Source: CAIXQW01 sp046049675
Lineage (GTDB): Bacteria > Bacteroidota > Bacteroidia > Chitinophagales > Chitinophagaceae
Reading direction: 5' to 3'
Length of the DNA: 43,461 nucleotides
NCBI GenBank assembly: GCA_046049675.1
Contig: JBJORA010000035.1
Location: forward strand, 1-43,461
Shown in pieces: positions 35,301-42,738 of the stretch (positions are counted from its first letter, which is position 1; each line of letters opens with the position of its first letter). The notes beneath the pieces were generated by a model. The model was given only the letters and a program-made list of their open reading frames with translations, was not told the DNA's origin and did not search any database. Made by a program: the position numbers and the translations under genes.

Positions 35301-35697
35301 GCCGCAAAAAGTAGATAGCGTGTTTGGCATTAATACTTCTTTCTTGGTGAATGGTAATACAGTAAACAAGCTACAACGTGGCACAAATACTACACTGCGC
35401 ATTAATATGAGTGCGTACAAAACCAAAGAACATGTAATGATAGAAATACCACTACCAGCTGGTATTCGCATAACAAATAAGAATGCAATACAGTTGAGTG
35501 GCGAAGACTATATTGAGTATCACAAAGACAAGATTATCATCTTCAAAAGCAAATTAGCCCAAGGTGATGCTGCAATTGATATTCCAGTACAAGTGGTATT
35601 TGCAGGTAAATTTAATATGCCGGCCGCCCAAGCAAGTCTAATGTATTATCCGTTTATTAATGGCAATAATACAGACAAGGTAGTGGAGATTGAGTAG
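29359..35697 (+). CDS. Giant alpha-2-macroglobulin-like protein with inserted TonB-plug-like module
   Basis: From ATG 29359 the product has 2112 residues and a signal peptide (MFKLNLLNRVCCTISLAALM, cleaved near LQAQ). Residues ~210-310 are an MG2 domain (FISDKPKYKPLDTLRLKAYL). Residues ~1121-1182 are a carboxypeptidase-regulatory-like domain (DIIIEKQGRYVAGATTNVKG), with a second such stretch at ~1231-1290. Residues ~1368-1440 read like a TonB-receptor plug (DAVSLRAGVYQARN, INMGGGRTEGTRYMIDGM), and ~1440-1466 is Gly/Tyr-rich. The A2M domain begins near 1500 (YWLANYTTDKNG, KLPDNITEW). The thioester domain has G-C1699-V-E-Q1702. Family members trap attacking proteases in the periplasm or at the surface by a bait and a reactive thioester. 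No beta-barrel follows the plug. The PBP1C partner gene seen in Proteobacteria is absent here. Confidence 0.85.
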   Translation: MFKLNLLNRVCCTISLAALMFTGTLQAQSLRARSTRDSMLHYYALDAQQLHFIYTKGTVPDTSYLFQNFYKASPARITTVPDSFAFGCYLEANISNNKVEYNILSRVPFTIVFKKIGQDDVMYLHDNTTRTKDMISDASILYQGTVAQYDEGYGGYVLPKTRIATRKKPISQNYLLITYKDKPYLYKAFVSVPSPSYGGGGNYAQPHLYGYFISDKPKYKPLDTLRLKAYLLFSTGKAVTEACVLELTDASNGKRVFKRVIKSSSKGAFVYDYVLPDSLKTDRDYELRIGPASMASRYHRTISFKLEDYKLDNSKLSVELSKTNLFAGDTLALIVNTSDANGFPLQGVRLQYKVSILNVSALHKDSLLLTNTMHDKWNAIDTILPYASQHVFFIKPSDLPPITANYTIEASLTDAQFEQKKFPLAFLYDAVPHRSFIFQDKDSLRVRHTYKGRDTIEKFTLKYYDEQGKMCDSLVIRTPYNAKLQAHYRTAQLFISTTREGKTRDSLYLSAPISFNALSILQTTGEKNSKAFKVSFKYPFAQKVHYKVYKGTTLIASGADTALAFETADTTLSTYKILMSNNFNGKLEDNVHWVYFYPLHKKLSVSSNLPEQAFPGQYLDVEFSVSDFYGRPAKNINLAAYAINAMFASSISEPYLDVPAQYTTATKTVTVSGAHPYFSAVALAAQGNHYLKKQHVPRFNLYKNEYYQLLLAPQGLAQVRSTKQQPNAEVAVFMSRNACAYLPKYVKVDGEFMQLTSVSNPHQSSFFVSPGKHTFQVRVFDRLLQINNVQVDSFSKLHLCINLDSVEAGVAKNIIQIGDTMSRTMPSEAERQAIENSLLLLSNILIDSVLTINNTALTARQFRQYSNVMSTVLVDGDAFNAILPYNAKPVQLFHKHNRHTLYTGRHFYYFDIVSNAFVQKSLSKSAPFVFNFIEQAASAEDIAYYLEPDTIVVKQEATQVGMTTNTRFSQKYFDGNSFQYYPSVYTANTATVKVLGSAKAQATHLWLVSKTQKARSLFTHLSNGSIVNCSITSNNMDVYLFYTDNTFTFLPNMNIPALSTLYLCTDSLPKSIITEEALAPALDVYNAITATPMMPFYGAPQESNKLELKATTIDNSNGNMYFRGIVTGEGVKSVGYADIIIEKQGRYVAGATTNVKGEFEFLGLPAGVYEVKVFALGYQYKYYYNAALIGTKGLSTVISLQDRQTGAPKYEALNNNFSYAAYPIVSDSQKYIRVHVYSASTRQPITANSISLRAPDGITATSTPRSNVCTFMNITGSGNNLEVKANKYNTYTLEGLFSTDMFRQEVYVYLNDSVGEQDYYRLQVRTVAALYDKGLGYGLLSANDNEGEFSRSHAFMSVANPGTPPAITATQIEKLASTNASDAVSLRAGVYQARNAAGINMGGGRTEGTRYMIDGMMVTGSTALAYGSVDAVQVNVGGLPASLGGGDGGYVQYTGYGGGGGYSYYGKAKAPRKKEDAMWDDMLNGDEAQQYRENFKDNAYWLANYTTDKNGKAYARIKLPDNITEWQAFNLAMGEQFYYGQSSQKLRVYKPLQTISFMPECLHQGDSIRITARFTNLTSEAKRITTFFEQNASSLKSNDVLVTDNNTDSVLVIAQTLDTLQLTAGLRFQDKYTDAERKKIPVFDNVLHHYYYQSIMMDHDSTYNIRFGNGSITTLTFNNNLYERILQYTSELSNYSYGCVEQTSSKLKALLFQQEINAKLGRKVIRDVEIMRLIERLEDMQNSNGTFGWWRKGSADMRMTSYAFEALLLAQKKGYTCHGAADAATALEKNLPMMPTNEKLVTLYTLASNGFISLNRSQLMGINPVNLNAHDKLYYYKLSMMLGDKVSDNDIYNMCLEINNAARTCGYGNFFEDERALMFKAIQLYKGTSVGQQMQDMFGHQILNGSLDKNLNTFSKATLIEALMLQEEAKGKSIGSTLVINDTIKVNAFPYTLKTRAAQVRIAHTGSDVFLQTAEQHNVYMPQKVDSVFGINTSFLVNGNTVNKLQRGTNTTLRINMSAYKTKEHVMIEIPLPAGIRITNKNAIQLSGEDYIEYHKDKIIIFKSKLAQGDAAIDIPVQVVFAGKFNMPAAQASLMYYPFINGNNTDKVVEIE

Positions 35698-35700
35698 AGA

Positions 35701-35770
35701 ATTGCTGATGGCTGAATGGTTGATTGTTGGATGGTTGATTGTCGATTGCTGATTGCTAATTGCTGGATTG
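35701..35770. repeat. ATTGCTG/ATTGTTG heptad repeat
   Basis: Consecutive 7-nt units such as ATTGTCG-ATTGCTG and ATTGCTA-ATTGCTG start just after the stop codon of the macroglobulin-like gene. It is the same class as 3743-3874 and 13935-14041. Confidence 0.75.
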
Positions 35771-35960
35771 AAGCGACTTCAGGCTAGTTGATATTAGACA
35801 CTATTGCGATGATAGGTAAATAAGGCGCATAATTCCTTTAGCCATGATTAACATGCTATGCTGGCATGGTATTTCTTTCAACGAGGACAATACATGAGTA
35901 CTAAAATAGATGTGAAGTAGAATTTTGTGGCAGTAAATTCCTAATGCGTACGCTGGCTTT

Positions 35961-35989
35961 AACAATCGACAATCAGCAATCAGCAACTA
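35961..35989. repeat. Inverted copy of the heptad repeat
   Basis: AACAATCGACAATCAGCAAT is the reverse-complement form of the units at 35701-35770, so the two flank a ~190-bp spacer as inverted arms. Confidence 0.7.
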
Positions 35990-36075
35990 ATAAGGCAAAA
36001 ACTAGCTAGTGAGCATTTAAGCACTTTGCTCTCTAAATTCCTTACTTTTACCCTCCACAAAAAAAATACTCAATC

Positions 36076-38877
36076 GTGCAGAAATTATATTTGCTAGACG
36101 CTTTTGCTTTAATATATCGAGCCTATTATGCCTTGGCAAAAAACCCAAGACTTACCAGTGCAGGCAAAAATACCAACGCACAATTTGGCTTTACCAATAC
36201 ACTGCTCGAGCTGCTCAACAAAGAAAAGCCAACACACATAGCTGTTGCATTTGATAGTGCTGAAGCTACCGTGCGCGACTTAGAGCACGATTTTTATAAG
36301 GCAAATCGCGAGCCAGCACCTGAGGATTTAATCGCAAGTATTCCAGATATCAAACGTATTCTTGACGCCTTTAATATTCCGATATTAGAAGTGCCAGGCT
36401 ACGAAGCAGATGATATAATTGGCACAGTTGCACATATTGCGGGCAAGCTCAATTATGAAGTGTATATGGTAACGCCCGATAAAGACTATGGCCAACTTGT
36501 AACCGACAATGTATTTATTTGGAAGCCACCTGCTTACGGTAACCCAAGTGCTATACTTGGCCCAAAAGAAGTTTGCGAAAAATGGGGCATCAATCGCGTA
36601 TCGCAAGTGATAGATTTGCTAGGCCTTATGGGTGACGCAAGCGATAATATTCCAGGCATACCAGGCGTTGGCGAAAAAACAGCCGTTAAGCTTTTACAAG
36701 AATACGATACGCTTGAAAATGTGCTGGACAATGCAGCGAATATTAAAGGCAAGATGGGCGAAAAAATAGCAGCGAATAAAGAAAGCGCTATCATCTCCAA
36801 AAAACTTGCAACAATTATTTTAGATGTACCTGTAGAGTTTCATGAAGAAAACTTTAAGCTAGACCCACCAAATCAGGCAGCACTTACAGAAGTGTTTGCT
36901 GAATTAGAGTTTAGAACTTTAGGCAAGCGTGTATTTGGCGATAGCTTTAGCACTACTACCCCAGCGCCCCAAAAAGCAAGCACAGCACAAAGCGCCGACC
37001 CTGCTCAAGGTAGTTTATTTGCTGCCGAAACAAGCGTGGAGCTAAGTGGAGAGCCACTAAAAACAATTGCGGATGTAAGCGTGCAATATCACAATGCCGG
37101 TGATGCTGCAAGTCGTGCAGAACTTATTAAGCAATTGCAAGCAAGTAATTTTATTTGCTTTGATACAGAAACCACAAGTACAAATGCTAACGACTGTAAA
37201 CTTGTTGGCATGAGCTTTTGTATAAAAGCAGGCGAGGCGTGGTATGTGCCAGTACCGCACGATGATGTTGCCGCGCAGAAAATTGTTGACGAGTTTATAC
37301 CGCTCTTTGCTGCAAGCGACAAAGCATGGGTTGGCCACAATACAAAATACGATATGCTTGTGCTAAAGTGGTACGGTGTGCAGTTCAACGGCATTATACA
37401 CGATACGATGTTGGCACATTATCTTATTGAGCCAGACGGTAAGCGCAGCATGGATTTGCTCAGCGAAATTTACCTCCGCTACAAACCCATTTCTATTACA
37501 ACGCTTATTGGCGATAAGGGCAAAAATCAAAGGACCATGGCCGATGCCGACGTGAATGAGGTTGCAACATATGCAGCAGAAGACGCCGACGTAACGATGC
37601 AGCTTCATGAAAGGTTTGCTTCTGAACTAGAAGCAAAACAAGTTGGCAATGTATACAATGATATAGAATGTCCGCTTGTGCCTGTGCTAACAGATATGGA
37701 ATACGAGGGCATCCGTGTTGACATGGATTTCTTGCAAGAGTATAGTAAGGTGCTTGCAAAAGATGCAAAAGCGGCAGAGTTAAGTGTGTACGAGCAGGCA
37801 GGTTTCGATTTTAATTTAGCTAGCCCAAAGCAATTGGGCGAAGTGCTTTTTGACAGAATGAAGCTTGACCCAAAAGCGAAGAAAACAAAAACGGGTCAAT
37901 ATGCAACTGGCGAAGACGTACTTGCGAAGTTGGCGCATAATAATCCAATTGTAGAAAGCATACTCAACTTTAGAGAACTTACAAAACTTAAAAGCACCTA
38001 TGTAGACGCATTGCCAAATCTAATCAATCCAAAAACAGGTCGTGTACACACAAGTTACAATCAAGCAGTAGCTGTTACAGGTCGCTTAAGCAGTAATGAT
38101 CCAAATTTACAAAACATACCTATTCGTACAACCCGAGGCCGCGAAATTCGTAAAGCATTTATTCCGCGCAACGACGAGCATGTTTTACTAAGTGCCGATT
38201 ACAGTCAGATAGAGTTGCGCATTACTGCAGCCATGGCCAATGATGCCACAATGATCAAAGCATTTAAGGATGGCAAAGACATTCACACAGCTACGGCTGC
38301 AAAAGTGTATCACGTTGCAGAAACCGACGTAACGAAAGATCAGCGTCGCAATGCAAAGGCAGTAAACTTTGGCATCATCTACGGACAAAGTGCGTTTGGG
38401 CTAGCAGAAAACTTAGGGATAAGCAGAGGGGAAGCCAAGGAAATCATCGACAACTATTGGAAAGAGTTTGGCAGCATTAGTACTTTCTTGAGCGATCAAA
38501 AACAACTAGCGCGCGACCATGGCTATGCACAGACCTTAATGGGACGCAAGCGTTGGTTGCCAGATATTTACAGCAGCAATGCAGTAGTGCGCGGTTTTGC
38601 AGAACGTAACGCCATCAATATGCCAGTACAAGGCAGTGCTGCCGATATGATTAAGCTAGCCATGATTCGAATTCATAAAGCAATGAAGCAGCAACAGTTC
38701 AAAAGCAAAATGCTATTGCAAGTGCATGATGAATTGGTATTTGATTGCCATCATTCGGAAGTTGATAAACTAAGTGCATTGTTGCAAGAACATATGCCAG
38801 CGGCATTAGTTTTACCAAACGATACACCTGTAGGCATAGAAATAGGCACAGGTAAAAATTGGTTAGAAGCGCATTAG
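36076..38877 (+). CDS. polA: DNA polymerase I
   Basis: This 933-residue protein has all three PolA domains. The 5'-nuclease (~1-290) shows LLDAFALIYRAYYAL, YEADDIIGT and the helix-hairpin-helix LMGDASDNIPGIPGVGEKTA. The 3'-5' exonuclease (~340-530) keeps D363-T-E365, VGHNTKYD and YAAEDAD, so proofreading should be active. The polymerase domain has D708 in SADYSQIELR, the O-helix RRNAKAVNFGIIYGQS (phenylalanine at the sugar-discriminating site) and HDE at ~884-886. The enzyme fills gaps and removes RNA primers in replication and repair. The start codon is GTG at 36076, directly before the conserved KLYLLD. Repeats upstream leave no clear promoter. Confidence 0.97.
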   Translation: MQKLYLLDAFALIYRAYYALAKNPRLTSAGKNTNAQFGFTNTLLELLNKEKPTHIAVAFDSAEATVRDLEHDFYKANREPAPEDLIASIPDIKRILDAFNIPILEVPGYEADDIIGTVAHIAGKLNYEVYMVTPDKDYGQLVTDNVFIWKPPAYGNPSAILGPKEVCEKWGINRVSQVIDLLGLMGDASDNIPGIPGVGEKTAVKLLQEYDTLENVLDNAANIKGKMGEKIAANKESAIISKKLATIILDVPVEFHEENFKLDPPNQAALTEVFAELEFRTLGKRVFGDSFSTTTPAPQKASTAQSADPAQGSLFAAETSVELSGEPLKTIADVSVQYHNAGDAASRAELIKQLQASNFICFDTETTSTNANDCKLVGMSFCIKAGEAWYVPVPHDDVAAQKIVDEFIPLFAASDKAWVGHNTKYDMLVLKWYGVQFNGIIHDTMLAHYLIEPDGKRSMDLLSEIYLRYKPISITTLIGDKGKNQRTMADADVNEVATYAAEDADVTMQLHERFASELEAKQVGNVYNDIECPLVPVLTDMEYEGIRVDMDFLQEYSKVLAKDAKAAELSVYEQAGFDFNLASPKQLGEVLFDRMKLDPKAKKTKTGQYATGEDVLAKLAHNNPIVESILNFRELTKLKSTYVDALPNLINPKTGRVHTSYNQAVAVTGRLSSNDPNLQNIPIRTTRGREIRKAFIPRNDEHVLLSADYSQIELRITAAMANDATMIKAFKDGKDIHTATAAKVYHVAETDVTKDQRRNAKAVNFGIIYGQSAFGLAENLGISRGEAKEIIDNYWKEFGSISTFLSDQKQLARDHGYAQTLMGRKRWLPDIYSSNAVVRGFAERNAINMPVQGSAADMIKLAMIRIHKAMKQQQFKSKMLLQVHDELVFDCHHSEVDKLSALLQEHMPAALVLPNDTPVGIEIGTGKNWLEAH

Positions 38878-38918
38878 GTTTTCTTTAGGAGAAAAGTTTA
38901 TGTGCCAAGCCAAGCATT

Positions 38919-38926
38919 TATATTTG
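38919..38926 (+). promoter_or_regulatory. -7 box of the Cys-rich secreted protein gene
   Basis: TATATTTG matches TAnnTTTG and ends 18 nt before the ATG at 38945. Confidence 0.6.
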
Positions 38927-38944
38927 CACTTCGTCTAGACTAGT

Positions 38945-39358
38945 ATGAAAAAGCTGATAACATCTTTTGCAGTAATAGCACTATTTGTGGCCACACAAGC
39001 CTTTCAATGCAATAAGGGTGAGTGCAATAAAGACACGATGTGTACAACAGAATTTCGCAGCATAAGTGTAACCATAACACCTGGTGCAGGCAATACACAG
39101 CCCATAACGATTGATGTGTACGACTACAACAACGATAAGTTTATTCGCAATAATAGCGCAGCAACTGTAGGTGGTACAAACACTTACGAAATCATCAACG
39201 ATGGCGATTTTGGCTGGCTCGGTAAAGTAAATGAGTTTGAAAAGTTTCGTGTAGATATTAAAGTTGGTAATAATGTCGTAAAAAGCGAAGACTATATGCT
39301 AGGCCGCGATTGTTGCCATGTTTTGCTGTCTAGCGGCAATACAAATGTGATACTTTAA
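38945..39358 (+). CDS. Small Cys-rich secreted protein or lipoprotein
   Basis: This 137-residue protein has an export signal, MKKLITSFAVIALFVATQAFQC; the F-Q-C end could be a weak lipobox. A cysteine cluster follows at once (C-N-K-G-E-C and M-C), then a beta-rich domain with SISVTITPG, TIDVYDYNN and FRVDIKVGNN, and a C-terminal C-C-H-V motif. The paired cysteines suggest disulfides between the N-terminal cluster and the CC near the end. I do not recognise a named family. It has its own -7 box and stands alone between polA and the M16 homologue. Confidence 0.72.
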   Translation: MKKLITSFAVIALFVATQAFQCNKGECNKDTMCTTEFRSISVTITPGAGNTQPITIDVYDYNNDKFIRNNSAATVGGTNTYEIINDGDFGWLGKVNEFEKFRVDIKVGNNVVKSEDYMLGRDCCHVLLSSGNTNVIL

Positions 39359-39417
39359 TCACCTAAAGCAAATTGCTTTTGACGAGCTAAGAACTATGCG
39401 CTTATTTTGTAGGCATA

Positions 39418-40710
39418 ATGCCTCAAGTGTTAGATAGAAAAGTAGCGCCAGCGATATACAACGCCACAGAGTTTGATTTTGTATTACAACCCATTGATAC
39501 CGTAAAATGTAGCAATGGCATACAAATGCACTATATTAATGGTGGTGCACAAAAAGTTATAAGTATAGAATGGATTTTTGAAGCAGGCAGTTGGCATACA
39601 ACACAGTTTGCTACTGCTCAGGCTACTGCAGCTTTGCTCAAAAGTGGCACAAGTTCTAAAACAGCTTTACAAATTGATGAAATCATAGACTTTTATGGTG
39701 CTAATCTAAAAGTAGCATGTGGTAGCGATTTTGCCAATGTGCAACTTACTTGCTTGAGCAAACATGTGCCGCAATTATTGCCTTTAATTAAAGAACTTTT
39801 TGTGGATGCTAGCTTTCCGCAGCAGGAGTTGGATTTGCACAATCAAAACTATTTGCAACGCCTAAAAGTAAATTTGAGCAAAGGCGATTTTGTAGCAAAT
39901 AGAAAAATTGATGAATTTATTTTTGGCTACAATCACCCATACGGGCACTATAACACCGAACAAACAATTACACAGGTTACCCGCGAAGCATTGCTTGCAC
40001 ATCGCGATCAGTTTTATAGCAGTGCTCGTTGTACTTTATTTGTAGCAGGCAAATTTGAACCAAGTGTACTAGAAGCAATCGAAAATATTTTTGGTACAGA
40101 TACTTGGGGCAGCGCTACCATGCAGGCTGTACCGCAACATACTATTGTTACCGAGCCTCAAAAGAAGCACCGCATCGTTAACGATGAAAAAGCAGTGCAA
40201 GGTGCCATTCGCATCGCGAGAGAATTTCCTACAAAATTTGACCCAAACTTTGCGCAACTAATTTTACTTAATACGGTTTATGGCGGCTACTTTGGCAGTA
40301 GGCTTATGAGCAATATCCGCGAAGACAAAGGTTATACCTATGGCATATACAGTTATATCTACAATAACAAATATGCGGGTGCATTTGGTATTTCTACAGA
40401 ATGCGGCAAAGATGTAAGCGAAGCAGCAGTTGCAGAAGTGTATAAAGAAATGGAGCTCATGCGCGAGCAAGTTGTTTCCGAAGAAGAATTACAACTTGTA
40501 AAAAACTATATTCTTGGCGGATTACTCGGCGACATGGATGGCCCTTTTCAAATGATACAGCGTTGGAAAAATTTAATTCTCAATGGCTTTACAGTTGAAA
40601 AATTCAATACCAATATTGCTGTTTACAAAAACTGTACTGGCGAAGAACTTCAAGCATTAGCTAAGCAATACTTCAACCCTGATGAATTTTGGGAAGTAAT
40701 CGTTTACTAG
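39418..40710 (+). CDS. M16 (pitrilysin-like) family protein lacking the zinc motif
   Basis: This 430-residue protein has the two-lobed M16 fold: an N-terminal lobe with FEAGSWHTT..ATAALLKSGT, a central linker, and the C-terminal lobe with the substrate-contact motif NTVYGGYFGSRLMSNIREDKGYTYGIYS. Where active members have HxxEH, this protein has A-T-A-A-L-L-K-S-G-T with no histidines, so it should not bind zinc or cleave peptides. Motif-less M16 proteins normally pair with an active subunit in a heterodimer, but no active M16 gene is present here. No signal peptide is visible, so it is probably cytoplasmic. Its stop codon overlaps that of the convergent vWA gene in the palindrome CTAG. Confidence 0.88.
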   Translation: MPQVLDRKVAPAIYNATEFDFVLQPIDTVKCSNGIQMHYINGGAQKVISIEWIFEAGSWHTTQFATAQATAALLKSGTSSKTALQIDEIIDFYGANLKVACGSDFANVQLTCLSKHVPQLLPLIKELFVDASFPQQELDLHNQNYLQRLKVNLSKGDFVANRKIDEFIFGYNHPYGHYNTEQTITQVTREALLAHRDQFYSSARCTLFVAGKFEPSVLEAIENIFGTDTWGSATMQAVPQHTIVTEPQKKHRIVNDEKAVQGAIRIAREFPTKFDPNFAQLILLNTVYGGYFGSRLMSNIREDKGYTYGIYSYIYNNKYAGAFGISTECGKDVSEAAVAEVYKEMELMREQVVSEEELQLVKNYILGGLLGDMDGPFQMIQRWKNLILNGFTVEKFNTNIAVYKNCTGEELQALAKQYFNPDEFWEVIVY

Positions 40711-42560
40711 CCTGCCAACACCACTTTGGCGGTATACCACTGCCCTTTATTATCGTAGCGTATAAAGTACACCCCATTAGGCATACCTTGTAGGTTTACT
40801 TCCACCATATGCGTTTCAGCAAATGCTTGACGCTTGATGATTTTACCACCAATATCAGTAATCATTAAATTGCCTGTCATGGTTTCTGCAAATTCTACAA
40901 AGAAAACGCCAGTGCTAGGATTTGGGTAAATGGTTACACGCGTAGTAACATCTTTCTCTTGAAACGGATTGTCGTTATTTACTTTTTCAATTGTAGTCTT
41001 TACTCTTTCGCTAGGACATTCTGGCACATATGTGAATTGGGTAAGAATGCGAATCAATAAATCATTCATCATTTCTACCTTATAGTTATCGGTTGTTGGC
41101 TCAATATGTGCATTACCAATGCCACTATGGTTTGTAAGGAAGGTATAAGTGCCATTGCTTGCTAAAGCTGTACAACGCATCAAAAATTCTGTACTCTTAT
41201 TGATACCGCTACCAGCAAGCGGTACAATACGAATGCCTTTTGCAGCAGCTTTTTCCATTAAACTATAGTAGCGCTTCATTGTAGCACTGTCGCTGTGTGG
41301 CGGTGCATCTAGTACAAGAAAAATAATGCGTGTGCGTGCCTCACTATTCCAATCTAGTTCTTCAATGGCTACGGCGAGTGCTTCGTCTACTGCCTCTGGA
41401 AAATCGCCGCCGCCACCAGCACCTTGTTCTTTGATAAAATCCATGGTTGTAGATAGTGTGTTTGTAAACGGACTAGTGCGTGTTACGTAAGCATCGTGCA
41501 TATCCTGATAGAAGATACTAGCTGTGCGAATATTCAGTTCTTTATTGATGTTTTTGGTGCGTTGTAATACATCGTTCATTTCTGTTTGCAAGTAGCGAAT
41601 CTCGTCGCCCATACTGCCAGTAGCATCTACCACAAAAGCGATATCTACATTGTTGTTGCGCGAGCATTGTACATCAATGGTGTAACGCATAATGCCTTGC
41701 TCAAATTCTTGCGCTGTACCTAAGTGGTAGGTTTGGCCTCCGTACACAACACTAATCGTGCGGTCGCCATCATTCTTTTCCGTGTAGATATTGCCCCATA
41801 GTTCAGCTTTACCTGTATTATCGGTAAGGGCTGTCCATTCTATTTTGCCATCCTTGTATAGGTGCACCGTTGCATTGAGAATAGGGGCTCCGAGTTTATT
41901 GCTTAATTGCACGGTATGCCTACGATTAAAAAATAATTTCCATTCTGCTGCTTGCGCAACGAGATTTTCGCGGCTTAGGTCATCCCAAATATTCCACTTT
42001 GTAAAATCGTTTATCTCGCCTGTCGTTAGTTTGCCCGCAGCTGTTGTAGTTGCAGGCTCAGCAACTGCTTGCGGCTCAATACTCATTACCTCTGTAGCTA
42101 TATCTAGTACTGGCGCTTCATCCATTGCGGGTGGAGGAGGCGCTGCAGAAACCCTTAAAACCTTTGCATGGCCTGTAGGCTTAGATGGCACGGCTTTGCA
42201 ACTAATGGTACGATCATCTGCGCTGTCGTACGCATAAGAAAGATAGTCTATAGTCTTCTGCGGAAGTGCATTGATGTTTACAACTACTTTCTCTTGCTGT
42301 GCACTAGCTACTACTTTTACTTTAATTGTAGAATCTGCACCGCTAATCTGCACCTCAAAACTGCCACTTGGCAATTGCATAATGGCTTCTCCAAATTGAT
42401 TTGTTGTTGCGGTTTGCTTGCCAACTTTTAGTTTCAGATTGGCACATGGCATGGCGCTATGCTGTAATCGCACCACAATCCTTTTAGTGCTTAGTTCACT
42501 TGTTTGAGCCAGCGCAAGTGCTACGACTAGCACGAGTATTAACGTTAGTATGTTTTTCAT
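40707..42560 (-). CDS. Secreted vWA-domain protein with T9SS sorting domain
   Basis: This 617-residue protein has a signal peptide (MKNILTLILVLVVALALAQ), then a short beta domain like a carboxypeptidase-regulatory fold (NQFGEAIMQLPSGSFEVQI) and a Pro/Ala-rich linker. A second similar fold (LSNKLGAPILNATVHLYKDG) follows. A vWA domain begins at VDIAFVVD312-A-T314-G-S316, a MIDAS motif with Thr in place of the first Ser. The C-terminal ~80 residues are a T9SS type A sorting domain (YPNPSTGVFFVEF, MITDIGGKIIKRQ, NGVYFIRYDNKGQWYTAKVVL). It should be an exposed metal-dependent ligand- or protein-binding module. The partner is unknown. Confidence 0.9.
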   Translation of the reverse strand: MKNILTLILVLVVALALAQTSELSTKRIVVRLQHSAMPCANLKLKVGKQTATTNQFGEAIMQLPSGSFEVQISGADSTIKVKVVASAQQEKVVVNINALPQKTIDYLSYAYDSADDRTISCKAVPSKPTGHAKVLRVSAAPPPPAMDEAPVLDIATEVMSIEPQAVAEPATTTAAGKLTTGEINDFTKWNIWDDLSRENLVAQAAEWKLFFNRRHTVQLSNKLGAPILNATVHLYKDGKIEWTALTDNTGKAELWGNIYTEKNDGDRTISVVYGGQTYHLGTAQEFEQGIMRYTIDVQCSRNNNVDIAFVVDATGSMGDEIRYLQTEMNDVLQRTKNINKELNIRTASIFYQDMHDAYVTRTSPFTNTLSTTMDFIKEQGAGGGGDFPEAVDEALAVAIEELDWNSEARTRIIFLVLDAPPHSDSATMKRYYSLMEKAAAKGIRIVPLAGSGINKSTEFLMRCTALASNGTYTFLTNHSGIGNAHIEPTTDNYKVEMMNDLLIRILTQFTYVPECPSERVKTTIEKVNNDNPFQEKDVTTRVTIYPNPSTGVFFVEFAETMTGNLMITDIGGKIIKRQAFAETHMVEVNLQGMPNGVYFIRYDNKGQWYTAKVVLAG

Positions 42561-42738
42561 AATTAATACGATTTTAACTATAGATGCGTGCTTTGCCGAT
42601 TTTCCATAAGCGAGGGCAAAAAAATTCTTTCAGAACTTTGCAAAGCAATTGCTAAACAAGCAGTAGCAGGTGCTCGCCTATGCCACAATGCAATGTACTT
42701 TAGCACTTCAAATCGCGAGAAAAGAAAATTTAGAACAG

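Larger units (their letters stand above)
35698..36075. other. Intergenic region with inverted heptad repeats
   Basis: These 378 bp between the macroglobulin-like gene and polA hold a heptad tract at 35701-35770 and its inverted counterpart at 35961-35989. Between them the sequence shows nothing I can name. No terminator or consensus -7 box was recognised, although TACTTTTA near 36043 may be a weak one for polA. Confidence 0.65.
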
